Translations under genes and position numbers: made by a program
Notes under the pieces: generated by a model
Told to the model about the DNA's origin: nothing
The model's database searches: none
The model's input: only the letters and a program-made list of their open reading frames with translations
Assembly (NCBI GenBank): GCA_903831925.1
Contig: CAIKZV010000496.1
Coordinates: 1-11,078, forward strand
DNA: 11,078 nucleotides
Reading direction: 5' to 3'
Source: an uncultured Burkholderiales bacterium
GTDB taxonomy: Bacteria; Pseudomonadota; Gammaproteobacteria; Burkholderiales; Burkholderiaceae_E
In this document: piece after piece, positions 1-6,658 of the stretch
How the letters are laid out: every line of letters begins with the position of its first letter
How positions within the stretch are numbered: position 1 is the stretch's first letter

Positions 1-347
1 ATGGCGCCGGTGCAGGCCATGAGCATGCCGGGCTGGCAGTAGCCGCACTGCGGCACCTGGTTGTCGACCCAGGCTTTCTGGGCCTTCTGTCCGTCGGCGT
101 CGGCCGACAGGCCCTCGACCGTCACGATCTTCTTGCCGACGGCCGACGAGACATTCAACACGCAGGAATGTTCGCGCTGATTGTCGACCAGCACAGTGCA
201 CGCGCCGCAGACTTCGATGCCGCAGCCGTACTTGGTCCCGGTCAGCCCGATGAGGTCGCGCAGCACCCACAGCAGGGGCATGTCCGGGCTGCTGACCGAT
301 ACCGTTCGATTGACTCCGTTGACGTTGAGCGTGAGGTTGCTGGCCAT
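1..347 (-). CDS. (2Fe-2S)-binding subunit of a molybdenum hydroxylase, 3' part off the window
   Basis: Small iron-sulfur subunit of the xanthine dehydrogenase/CO dehydrogenase/isoquinoline 1-oxidoreductase type, which passes electrons from a molybdopterin subunit to the acceptor. The first 115 residues are visible. A plant-ferredoxin-like N-terminal domain carries C42, C47, C50 and C62 in the pattern GCGIEVCGACTV, the usual ligands of one 2Fe-2S cluster. The second, helical domain begins with QCGYCQPG (C101, C104), half of the second cluster; its remaining ligands lie beyond base 1. No twin-arginine or other signal is seen, so it is probably cytoplasmic at this end. The start is the ATG at 345-347, preceded by an AAAGGGA-like ribosome site. 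The layout most resembles IorA-like proteins of about 150 residues, whose large-subunit gene usually follows; here that would be off the left edge. The family is clear but the substrate cannot be told. Confidence 0.93.
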   Translation of the reverse strand, partial: MASNLTLNVNGVNRTVSVSSPDMPLLWVLRDLIGLTGTKYGCGIEVCGACTVLVDNQREHSCVLNVSSAVGKKIVTVEGLSADADGQKAQKAWVDNQVPQCGYCQPGMLMACTGA

Positions 348-456
348 GCCAATCCCTTTATTGGTTGAGTGTGCGAAGACGCTGCATGACTCACGCCGAT
401 TGATCGGTGGCGCTGAGCCCTGCGATCAATATGAAGGAATTAGTTAACGCTTATGA

Positions 457-508
457 GGGCTTCACCGGCCGCTCGTCGGCAATCGCCGTCCGTCGAGTGG
501 TGAAGCCC
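457..508. repeat. 10-bp perfect inverted repeat, possible hairpin
   Basis: GGGCTTCACC at 457-466 is matched exactly by GGTGAAGCCC at 499-508, with 32 bases between. The interval holds smaller complementary pieces (CTCG/CGAG and CGGC/GCCG), so the whole could fold into one long interrupted stem. It lies between the end of the VOC gene and the start of the 2Fe-2S gene, both on the minus strand. Neither side has a run of T, so a classical intrinsic terminator is not supported. It could still end or stabilise the VOC transcript, or be a protein-binding site. Confidence 0.55.
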
Positions 509-528
509 GAATCGAGGTGTTGCTGAAG

Positions 529-564
529 GCGCCTCAGAGTGCGCCTCCGAGTGCGCCTTAGGGG
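529..564. repeat. 12-bp tandem repeat, about 2.5 copies
   Basis: Units GCGCCTCAGAGT (529-540) and GCGCCTCCGAGT (541-552) differ at one base; a third, decayed unit GCGCCTTAGGGG follows at 553-564. The outer edges also form an inverted repeat, AAGGCGC at 526-532 with GCGCCTT at 553-559. It lies 35 to 70 bases past the stop codon of the minus-strand VOC gene. Nothing coding was recognised in the surrounding 348-598 stretch, which must also hold the leader of the 2Fe-2S gene. Confidence 0.5.
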
Positions 565-598
565 TCGCGAAGTGGTATTTACCCTGGTCTGGCCCGAC

Positions 599-1069
599 TT
601 ATTCGGGCTGGTTCTGCAGCTTGTTGATGCGGTCAATGCGGTCCTCGATCGTGGCATCGCTGCCGCCTTTCCACTCAAGCACCTGCAGCACCACGCCCGA
701 GGCATCGCGCGGGCGCAGGACCACTTCGCTGCGGTTGCTGAACTCGTCGCGCAAGGGAATCCTGTAGCCCTTGCCTTCGACTTCACTGATGAACTCGGCG
801 AGGTTGTCGACTTCCAGTCCCATGTGATGCAGACCTTCGCCATGCTTGTCGATATGCTGGTTGATGAAGCCGTCTGCTTCGAGCGACTGCACCAGCGACA
901 GGACGTTTTCGCCGATCTGCATGTAGGCGACCTTCACCATGCCGGCCTTCTCGCGCAGGACTTCGGTTCGGATATGGACCGCGTTGAGAAGCTTCGTGTA
1001 CTGCTCGGTCGCCTGATCGGCATCGCGCACTGCGATGGCCACGTGGTCGATTCGTTTGATGCTCGCCAT
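599..1069 (-). CDS. VOC-family protein, methylmalonyl-CoA epimerase-like
   Basis: A 156-residue vicinal-oxygen-chelate protein with the two beta-alpha-beta-beta-beta halves of the family: the first opens with IDHVAIAVRD (residues 7-16), the second with LHHMGLEVDN (80-89), and the protein ends near SGVVLQVLE (124-132). The closest well-known relatives are methylmalonyl-CoA epimerases and glyoxalases. The histidines H9 and H81/H82 sit where metal ligands are expected. The position of the usual last metal ligand (Glu in GVLVELE of epimerases) appears to be Gln129, and the mid-protein ligand position appears to be Ser58, so epimerase activity should not be assumed. The ATG at 1067-1069 is chosen because GAGGAGA lies at 1076-1082, about seven bases upstream; a longer reading frame to 1318 would run through the divergent CoA-transferase gene. 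The divergent pairing with an acyl-CoA enzyme suggests a CoA-ester or small-acid substrate. Confidence 0.85.
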   Translation of the reverse strand: MASIKRIDHVAIAVRDADQATEQYTKLLNAVHIRTEVLREKAGMVKVAYMQIGENVLSLVQSLEADGFINQHIDKHGEGLHHMGLEVDNLAEFISEVEGKGYRIPLRDEFSNRSEVVLRPRDASGVVLQVLEWKGGSDATIEDRIDRINKLQNQPE

Positions 1070-1147
1070 GGCGTGTCTCCTCGGGTTCTGGGCGGGGCAA
1101 GTATAGTCGCAGGCATAAGTACGAAATGACGACATCAGGAGACGACA
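1070..1147. promoter_or_regulatory. Divergent intergenic region, probable bidirectional promoter
   Basis: This 78-bp gap separates the starts of the VOC gene (minus) and the CoA-transferase gene (plus), so it should hold promoters for both. Overlapping -10-like hexamers are visible: TATACT on the minus strand (1100-1105) and TATAGT on the plus strand (1102-1107). No convincing -35 box is seen for either, which would fit activator dependence, but that is inference. Ribosome sites flank the gap: GAGGAGA for the left gene and AGGAG at 1137-1141 for the right gene. Confidence 0.35.
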
Positions 1148-2338
1148 ATGAGCTATGACGCCCCCTTTGCCGGTCTGAAGGTCATCGACCTCAGCCAGGG
1201 CATTGCAGGACCCTATTGCGCCATGCTGCTTGCCCAGCAGGGCGCGCAGGTCATCAAGGTCGAGGGGCCGGGGGATGGCGACTGGAGTCGCGTGCTCGGT
1301 GTCCGATATGGCGACCATTCGGCGTTTTCGATCATCGGCAATCTCGGCAAGCGCAGCGTGGCCATCGACCTCAAGAATGAAGAGGGCAAGGCGGTGTTGT
1401 GGCGTCTGATCGAAGGCGCGGATGTGTTCATCGAAGGGTTCCGCCCGGGCGTGATCAAGCGACTGGGCTTCGATTACGAAGCGGTCAGCGCGCGCGAGCC
1501 GCGAATCGTCTACCTGTCAATTTCGGGATTCGGCCAGAGCGGACCGCTCGTCGGGCGGCCTGCCATGGACCCGGTGCTGCAGGCATTTTCCGGCCTGACC
1601 GGCGAGAACCACGGCGAAGACGGCATTCCGCATCGCGTGCCGACGATTCCGGTCGACATGGTCACCGCGCTCTATTCCTTCCAGGCAATGTCGTCGGCGC
1701 TGTACGCGCGCCGTGACGAGCCGCGCGGCCGATACCTCGATTCGAGTCTGATGCAAGGCGCGGCCGGCATGCAGGCGATCCGGATGATGTCGTCGCTGCT
1801 CGAAGGCGGCGTGGTTCGCCCGGGCGGCTCGCCGGCGGGCATCTTCCGTACCGCAGATGGCTGGATGTCGGTGACGACCATTCACGACCGTGACTGGTTC
1901 GCGTTGTGCGAGGCGATCGATCGGCCCGATCTGGCCGCGCAGGAGCGATTCAAGAAGGTCGCCGATCGGCATGCGCAGGACGAGGAACTCATGAGCCTGC
2001 TCAGATCCTTGCTCATCACGCAAACCACCGCGCACTGGTCACAACGGCTTGCGAAGGCCAACGTCATGCACGAGCGCGTCAATCGCTATGCCGACTTCGT
2101 CAAGGAGCCGCAGGCAATTGAGACCGGGCTTTTTTCGTGGCTGTCCCAGCCGGGCCTGACACGCACCGTGCCGGTGGCCAATCTGCCCGGGATCAGGCGT
2201 TTTGAGGACGGTACGCCGGCGGCGACCGCACCCACCGTGGGCCAGCATACCGCCGAGGTGCTCGGCGAGTGCGGCTATGACGCGGCACAGATTGCCGGAC
2301 TCGCGCAGCGCGGCGTGATTGCCGTCTCGAAGGGCTGA
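1148..2338 (+). CDS. Family III (CaiB/BaiF) CoA-transferase
   Basis: A 396-residue protein of normal family length. It would move CoA between a CoA thioester and a free carboxylic acid through aspartyl-anhydride and aspartyl-CoA intermediates, in the cytoplasm. The N-terminal signature is clear: GLKVIDLSQGIAGPYCAMLL (residues 9-28), then the stretch around KVEGPGDGDWSR and LGKRSVAIDLK (66-76). Asp170 in PVDMVTALYSFQ aligns with the catalytic aspartate of formyl-CoA transferase (Asp169), and a family element, RGRYLDSSLM, follows. The start has AGGAG seven bases upstream. The stop is two bases before the next ATG, so it is almost certainly co-transcribed with the alcohol-dehydrogenase-like gene. 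The acid it acts on cannot be read from sequence; succinyl-CoA- and acetyl-CoA-dependent members look alike. Confidence 0.93.
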   Translation: MSYDAPFAGLKVIDLSQGIAGPYCAMLLAQQGAQVIKVEGPGDGDWSRVLGVRYGDHSAFSIIGNLGKRSVAIDLKNEEGKAVLWRLIEGADVFIEGFRPGVIKRLGFDYEAVSAREPRIVYLSISGFGQSGPLVGRPAMDPVLQAFSGLTGENHGEDGIPHRVPTIPVDMVTALYSFQAMSSALYARRDEPRGRYLDSSLMQGAAGMQAIRMMSSLLEGGVVRPGGSPAGIFRTADGWMSVTTIHDRDWFALCEAIDRPDLAAQERFKKVADRHAQDEELMSLLRSLLITQTTAHWSQRLAKANVMHERVNRYADFVKEPQAIETGLFSWLSQPGLTRTVPVANLPGIRRFEDGTPAATAPTVGQHTAEVLGECGYDAAQIAGLAQRGVIAVSKG

Positions 2339-2340
2339 CC

Positions 2341-3531
2341 ATGACCACCGATCTCAAGCAGCTGCCCTGCGGCACATTTTTCATGCAGGCTCAGGAGCAG
2401 GTGGTCTTTGGCCGGCCCGCCGAGCAGGCGGTCTTGGAGCAGGTCGAGCGACTGGGCGCGCGTCGGGTCTTCCTGACCTCGGGGCGCACCCTCGGCCAAC
2501 TCGAGGACGGGCCATTGCAGCGTATCCGCCGGGCCCTGGGCGATCGTCACTGCGGCACCTGGTCGCGCATCCGGGCGCACAGTCCGCGCGAGGATGTGAT
2601 CGACGGCGCGTTGGCCGCACGTGAGGCCGGTGCTGATCTGCTGGTGGCGGTCGGTGGCGGTTCGGTGATCGATGCCACCAAGGCGATGCTGATGGCGATC
2701 TGGATGGGGCTCGATGCGCCTGCCGACATGGCGCCCTATCGAAACAATCAGCCGCCAGGCGAGGCCCGCCCGGTCGAGGCGCCGATCGGCGCCATCAGGA
2801 TGCTGGCGGTCTCGACGACACTGTCGGCCTCCGAGTTCACGCCGAACGCCGGGGTCACCGAGTCGCAGACACACACCAAGCAGTCCTACAGCCATCGCCT
2901 GATGGTGCCGGTGACCGCCATCCTCGATCCACAGGCCACGCTCGACACGCCGCCCGATCTGCTCTTCAACACCGCGATTCGTGCGGTCGACCATGCGGTC
3001 GAGTCTTTCTGTTCGCCCAAGGCCAATCCGGCCACCGAACCGCTCTCGCTGCAGGGCTGGCGTCTGCTTGCCCGGTCATTGCCGGCGATTCAGGCTGACC
3101 CGACCGATCTCGATGCGCGCCTGCAGGCGCAGTTCGGGATGTGGCAGGCGATTGCGGGCTCAGTGGCCGGCGCCAGGACCGGTGCCAGCCACGGCATCGG
3201 CTACGCCCTGGGCGCGACCTTCGATATTGCCCACGGGCATACTTCCTGTGTGATGCTGCCGGCGGTCCTGCGATGGAACGCCGCGGTCAACGCCGATCGG
3301 CAACGCCTGCTGTCCGAATCAGTCGGTCAGCCTGATGTGCCGGCGGCCGATCTGGTGGCATCGTTGGTCGCGCGGCTCGGGCTTCCGGGGTCGCTTCGTG
3401 CCGTGGGCGTCGGCCGCGAACATTTCACCGATATCGCGAAGCGCGCTCTGGTCTATGTGAACCTGCGGGATAATCCGCGGCCGATCACCGGTATCGAGGA
3501 GGTGATCGCGATTCTCGAACTGGCCGCCTGA
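2341..3531 (+). CDS. Iron-ADH family dehydrogenase, maleylacetate reductase-like
   Basis: A 396-residue member of the group III (iron-containing) alcohol dehydrogenase superfamily. The NAD(P)-binding GGGSVIDATK motif is at residues 105-114, followed by STTLSASEFTPNAG (158-171), a form typical of the maleylacetate reductase side of the family. The C-terminal helical domain carries H218, H284 and H298, matching the three histidine metal ligands of FucO-type enzymes; H284 and H298 have the usual 14-residue spacing. The fourth ligand, Asp four residues before the first His, is Arg214 here (RAVDH), with Asp217 right beside H218. Loss of that Asp is known in maleylacetate reductases, which work without metal. 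The likely reaction is NAD(P)H-linked reduction of an oxo-acid or C=C bond, or oxidation of a hydroxy-acid; the substrate is unknown. It starts two bases after the CoA-transferase stop. Confidence 0.88.
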   Translation: MTTDLKQLPCGTFFMQAQEQVVFGRPAEQAVLEQVERLGARRVFLTSGRTLGQLEDGPLQRIRRALGDRHCGTWSRIRAHSPREDVIDGALAAREAGADLLVAVGGGSVIDATKAMLMAIWMGLDAPADMAPYRNNQPPGEARPVEAPIGAIRMLAVSTTLSASEFTPNAGVTESQTHTKQSYSHRLMVPVTAILDPQATLDTPPDLLFNTAIRAVDHAVESFCSPKANPATEPLSLQGWRLLARSLPAIQADPTDLDARLQAQFGMWQAIAGSVAGARTGASHGIGYALGATFDIAHGHTSCVMLPAVLRWNAAVNADRQRLLSESVGQPDVPAADLVASLVARLGLPGSLRAVGVGREHFTDIAKRALVYVNLRDNPRPITGIEEVIAILELAA

Positions 3532-3547
3532 ATGGGTCCTTGATGTG

Positions 3548-4321
3548 ATGAAGCGTGGTGGGGTCTCGACGCGCCTGTCGGCGTGTCTGGTTTTGGCCTG
3601 TTGCACAACGGCCGGCTCGGCCTTGGCTGCCTCGGAAGAAATCCAGGTCTATCTGGACGACAAGGAAGGACCCGGGCAACTCAGCGTCGACTGGCACAAC
3701 AACTATGTCATTTCGGGCCGATCGACGCCGCTCTACGCCGGGGAACAGCCACCGAATCATGTCTATCGCCTGACCCCCGAATTGAATATCGGGCTGACCG
3801 ACACGCTCGAGCTCGGCATCTACCTGCTGACGACCCACAGTGCCGAATTCGGCTGGACCGGTGACGGCGCCAAGGTCCGATTGAAATACATCGCCCCCCA
3901 TGAGGACGAAGGCCCGTTCTGGGGACTCAATCTCGAGGTGGGCGATCAGGCGCTTCGCGTGGCGCCCAACCCTTGGAATGCGCAGTTGAAAGGCATTCTG
4001 GGTACCCACAGCGGACCCTGGACGCTTGGTCTCAATCTGAATGCCGATGCCCCCCTGAATCCCGGCTACGGCCCGATGACGGCGGCGCTCGATGTCAAGA
4101 TCAGCCATGCACTGAATGGCAAGACTCAGGTCGGCATCGAAAGCTATAACCAGCTCGGGCCCTGGACCAATCTCGACTCGCTCAGCAACAACAGCAAGAT
4201 GCTCTATGCGGTTGTCGATACCGAGATCGCCGGTTTTGATCTGAACGCTGGCATCGGGCGCGGGCTCAACGAAAACTCCGACCGCTGGGTGGTGAAGTTC
4301 ATTCTGGGCACACGGTTCTGA
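3548..4321 (+). CDS. Exported protein, probable outer-membrane beta-barrel
   Basis: A 257-residue protein of no firmly recognised family. Residues 1-27 look like a signal peptide: KR near the start, a hydrophobic core, and ALA before AS at 27/28. C18 and C19 in the core make a weak lipoprotein signal possible but less likely. The mature part alternates polar and hydrophobic residues in many short strands (such as LNIGLTDTLELGIYLL and GFDLNAGIGRGL) and ends in WVVKFILGTRF, with the terminal Phe typical of BamA-dependent barrels. The overall look resembles the Phenol_MetA_deg/transporter-like outer-membrane group, which would suit uptake of an organic substrate, but this is a guess. It begins 16 bases after the dehydrogenase stop, so it is probably in the same operon. 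A GTG at 3545 directly before the ATG is an alternative start; the ribosome site is weak for both. Confidence 0.78.
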   Translation: MKRGGVSTRLSACLVLACCTTAGSALAASEEIQVYLDDKEGPGQLSVDWHNNYVISGRSTPLYAGEQPPNHVYRLTPELNIGLTDTLELGIYLLTTHSAEFGWTGDGAKVRLKYIAPHEDEGPFWGLNLEVGDQALRVAPNPWNAQLKGILGTHSGPWTLGLNLNADAPLNPGYGPMTAALDVKISHALNGKTQVGIESYNQLGPWTNLDSLSNNSKMLYAVVDTEIAGFDLNAGIGRGLNENSDRWVVKFILGTRF

Positions 4322-4351
4322 GCATTTGTCCTGTTTGTGAACCCGGTTGAA

Positions 4352-4713
4352 TCAGGAGAGGTCGAACTTCTGGATGCGCACAAAGTGCCCCCAATCCGGG
4401 CGCTGCGACGATGCGTACTGTTTTGCGCGTTCATCGGACCAGGTCTGCGCGCCGGGTGATTCTGCAGGGCGCCGGCTTGACTGCACCAGCGGCCTGCTGC
4501 AGATCGCTTTTCGTGGGTGCGCTCAGCGCGCAGGTTGCAAGCAGCCTCACCAGATCGGCATCGACCGCTCGCGCGGCCCATGCCCGGTGAGTCGCCTGGA
4601 TTGCGATCGCAAGAAGCTGTTCAAGGCCTTCGAGTCCTGCCGGTATCGTCACCTCTTCACCGAATCGATGCGAGTGCTTCCTTCAAGGCGCGGGTGGTGT
4701 GCTCGTTGTTCAT
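4352..4713 (-). pseudogene. Decayed nitroreductase-family gene, middle missing
   Basis: No intact gene reads through here, but three pieces on the minus strand look like one nitroreductase. From the ATG at 4711-4713 (AGGA upstream) about 15 codons read MNNEHTTRALKEALA. The frame then shifts and 4652-4494 gives a typical N-terminal region with ATHRAWAARAVDADLVRLL and CALSAPTKSDLQQ, the flavin-binding segment of this family. After about 50 unmatched bases, a third frame at 4441-4352 gives WSDERAKQYASSQRPDWGHF and ends FDLS-stop, which looks like the family's C-terminus. Intact relatives are about 220 residues; roughly 110 to 120 residues of the middle are absent. The reading is based on remembered family patterns. 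It explains most of the 481-base stretch between the barrel protein and the DUF2059-like gene. Confidence 0.62.
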
Positions 4714-4802
4714 CGCGACGTCATCCTGTCGATTTGGTGTGTGAGGTAATCTTGCGCATCGCAACTGTCGGGCTTCCCTACCGGACCCAGGATCAATTTA
4801 CG

Positions 4803-5390
4803 ATGAAAACACCGATTCGCACCCTTGCTGCCGCATTCATTCTTCTTGGCGTGGTGACCGCGCCTGCCGTGGCTCAATCGAAAAAAGAGCTCATCGACAG
4901 GATCGTCCTGCTGCAGCAGCCGGGCGTCGAGGCGATGGCTCGCAACATGGGCGAACAGCCCGCGATCCAGCTGGTCATGCAGGCGCGTCAGATCATTCAG
5001 AACGTTCCTGCCGACAAGCGCGACGCCGCGGTCAAGAACATCGATGCCGAGCTGAAAAAGTATGTCGATGATGTGGGTCCTCTGCTGCGTGATCGGGCGG
5101 TCAAGATCGCGCCGACGATCATCGGGCCGGAGCTCGACAAGAATTTCAATGAAGACGAACTCAAGCAGCTAATCGGCTGGCTCGAGTCCCCGGTGATCAA
5201 GCGCTTTCAGGATCTGTCGCCGAATATTCAGCGGGCCTTGTCCGAAAAGCTGGTGAACGACACGCGTGCGCAGGTCGAGCCCAAGCTGTCCGCCCTTGAG
5301 GCAGCCATGGCCAAGCAGCTTGGCGTGACGCCCAATACCGGTGGTGCCGCACCGGCGGCATTGCCCGGTAATCGCGGCGGATCGAACTGA
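4803..5390 (+). CDS. Exported DUF2059-like protein
   Basis: A 195-residue protein with a clear Sec signal peptide (hydrophobic residues 8-20, cleavage expected after AVA at 24). The mature part is almost wholly helical and charged. The stretch FNEDELKQLIGWLESPVIKRFQDLSP (in two parts, residues 115-128 and 129-140) matches the DUF2059 pattern, in which an acidic helix leads to a conserved SP and then Lys. The tail from about 175 is low-complexity, rich in Gly, Ala and Pro. It should be periplasmic; the role of DUF2059 proteins is unknown to me. The start is the ATG at 4803 with AGGA at 4789-4792. An upstream extension of the frame to 4347 would cross the nitroreductase remnant and place the signal peptide inside the protein, so it is rejected. 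It has gaps on both sides and is probably its own transcription unit. Confidence 0.8.
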   Translation: MKTPIRTLAAAFILLGVVTAPAVAQSKKELIDRIVLLQQPGVEAMARNMGEQPAIQLVMQARQIIQNVPADKRDAAVKNIDAELKKYVDDVGPLLRDRAVKIAPTIIGPELDKNFNEDELKQLIGWLESPVIKRFQDLSPNIQRALSEKLVNDTRAQVEPKLSALEAAMAKQLGVTPNTGGAAPAALPGNRGGSN

Positions 5391-5452
5391 GCCTGATCGA
5401 GCCCGGGGCGATCGAAGGCAGTTAGGGCTCGATTCTCCCGGCAAGTGCCATG

Positions 5453-5474
5453 AGGGCGCTGTTTATGGCGCCTT
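5453..5474. repeat. Short inverted repeat in the gap before the Bug gene
   Basis: AGGGCGC (5453-5459) can pair with GCGCCTT (5468-5474), with one G-U pair and an eight-base loop. No T-run follows on either strand. It is the only clear structure in the 223-base gap 5391-5613, which should also contain the promoter of the binding-protein operon; no good promoter boxes were picked out by eye. Confidence 0.3.
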
Positions 5475-5613
5475 GCAGTGCAGAGGGCAATCTCTGGCCA
5501 CGAAAATTGCAAAAGGCATCGCCAGAAGGTACTGTCAGCATCACCACTGGAAGATGACTGATTAGCTCGGCAGCGCGCTTCACTCCAGGCGACTGACCGA
5601 GCGGAGACGACTT

Positions 5614-6603
5614 ATGACACCGCTTCGCAAGCGCCCTCACGCCGCCAGGCGCTGGGTTGGCATGGCGACACTGCTCCTTGGCTTGGCGTTGGCGCCTTGG
5701 GCGGCTGCGCAGACGGCCTGGAAGCCGACCAAGCCGGTCACCATCATCGTTCCGTACAGCCCGGGGGGCGGCAACGATGCAGTAGGACGCTTCCTCGCCA
5801 AGGAGCTGCAGCGGCTCTGGGGGCAACCGGTGAATGTCGAAAACCACGCCGGTGCTGATGGTCTGGTCGGAACGCGCAAGGCGATTGATGCCAAGCCAGA
5901 TGGTTACACGCTGCTGGTGCAGATTCCCTCACTGGTATTGAATGCCTATCTGCCCGGTTTCAAAGGCGTCGATCCGGTCAAGCAGCTGGTTCCGGTGTCC
6001 GCGTTCGCCAAACTCAGTGGCGTGATCGCCATCAATGCAGCGATTCCCGCAAATTCGATGACCGAGCTGGTGCAGTACTGCAAAACGGCGGCTCAGCCCT
6101 GTTCATTTGCGACGACCGAGGCCGGGGCGAGGCTGCGGGCTCAACAGCTCGGCATCGATATTCCTTCGCTGATCGTCGTCAATTACAAGGGTGGCGGTCA
6201 GCTGATCACCGATCTTGTCGGCAACAGTGTGAGCATCGCGCTGATGGGCTACACCGCAGTGATTCCCTACATGAATTCAAAGGCGCTCAAGGTGATCATG
6301 TCGGTCGGCAAGACGCGCACACCGGTGCTGCCGGACGTGCCCACCGCGGCCGAGGCCGGGTTTCCCCAGCTCGAATCAGAGACCTGGTACGGGTTGTTCG
6401 CGCCGCTCGCGACGCCACCCGAGATTGTCGAGTCGATTTCAGCCGCCGTGCGTGAGGCCCTCAAGGACGAGGGGCTGCGTAAATCATTCGCAACGATCGG
6501 GGGGGTTCCGGTTGGCAATACGCCCGCCGAGTTCTCCGCGCTCGTGCGCGAAGATGCCGACAAGTGGCGCGACCTCATTCGTCGCTTTCCGATTCAGCAA
6601 TGA
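5614..6603 (+). CDS. Bug/TctC-type periplasmic solute-binding protein
   Basis: A 329-residue extracytoplasmic binding protein of the tripartite tricarboxylate transporter receptor family. Residues 1-32 form a signal peptide: an Arg/Lys-rich start, hydrophobic 17-28, cleavage near AAA-Q. The mature start KPTKPVTIIVPYSPGGGNDA and the following VGRFLAKELQRLWGQPVNVE are the family signature for the first lobe, and KPDGYTLL (residues 94-101) and WYGLFAPLATPPEIV are further hallmarks. The family binds carboxylates such as citrate, glutarate or aromatic acids through two water-bridging loops and feeds TctAB permeases. No tctA or tctB is present here, which is common for Bug proteins in Burkholderiales. 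C156 and C163 could form a disulfide. GGAGA at 5603-5607 marks the start. It is followed by a lyase and a hydro-lyase gene pair on the same strand, suggesting that it brings in their substrate. Confidence 0.93.
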   Translation: MTPLRKRPHAARRWVGMATLLLGLALAPWAAAQTAWKPTKPVTIIVPYSPGGGNDAVGRFLAKELQRLWGQPVNVENHAGADGLVGTRKAIDAKPDGYTLLVQIPSLVLNAYLPGFKGVDPVKQLVPVSAFAKLSGVIAINAAIPANSMTELVQYCKTAAQPCSFATTEAGARLRAQQLGIDIPSLIVVNYKGGGQLITDLVGNSVSIALMGYTAVIPYMNSKALKVIMSVGKTRTPVLPDVPTAAEAGFPQLESETWYGLFAPLATPPEIVESISAAVREALKDEGLRKSFATIGGVPVGNTPAEFSALVREDADKWRDLIRRFPIQQ

Positions 6604-6610
6604 TCCCTTA

Positions 6611-6628
6611 ATCGGCCGGCCGGCCGAT
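6611..6628. promoter_or_regulatory. 18-bp perfect palindrome between binding protein and lyase genes
   Basis: ATCGGCCGGCCGGCCGAT is a complete palindrome with no central spacer. It lies 7 bases after the stop of the binding-protein gene and 30 bases before the start of the lyase gene. With no spacer and no T-run it is not a standard intrinsic terminator. It could be an operator, an mRNA-end stabiliser that sets uneven expression of the first and later genes, or a simple GGCC repeat formed by chance in G+C-rich DNA. Confidence 0.45.
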
Positions 6629-6658
6629 CTGCCTTGCTCACTTTGCCGGAGTTAAAAC

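Noticed and set aside
539..1129. 196-residue open frame on the plus strand
   Set aside because: It is antisense to the VOC gene, whose reading matches a known family along its length; the long frame is a by-product of G+C-rich codon bias.
599..1318. Longer 239-residue version of the VOC gene starting at 1318
   Set aside because: The extra 83 residues overlap the divergent CoA-transferase gene and have no family similarity, while the ATG at 1067-1069 has a strong ribosome site and the family's normal N-terminus.
2275..2994. 239-residue open frame on the minus strand
   Set aside because: It lies opposite the well-supported dehydrogenase gene and its translation is rich in Arg, Gly and His without any domain pattern.
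4347..4802. N-terminal extension of the DUF2059-like protein to 4347
   Set aside because: It would bury a clear signal peptide at residue 150 or so, and the region is better explained as a nitroreductase remnant on the other strand.
5391..5474. Intrinsic terminator after the DUF2059-like gene
   Set aside because: Short stems can be drawn (GATCG/CGATC near 5395-5413 and the 5453-5474 repeat), but none is followed by a T-run.
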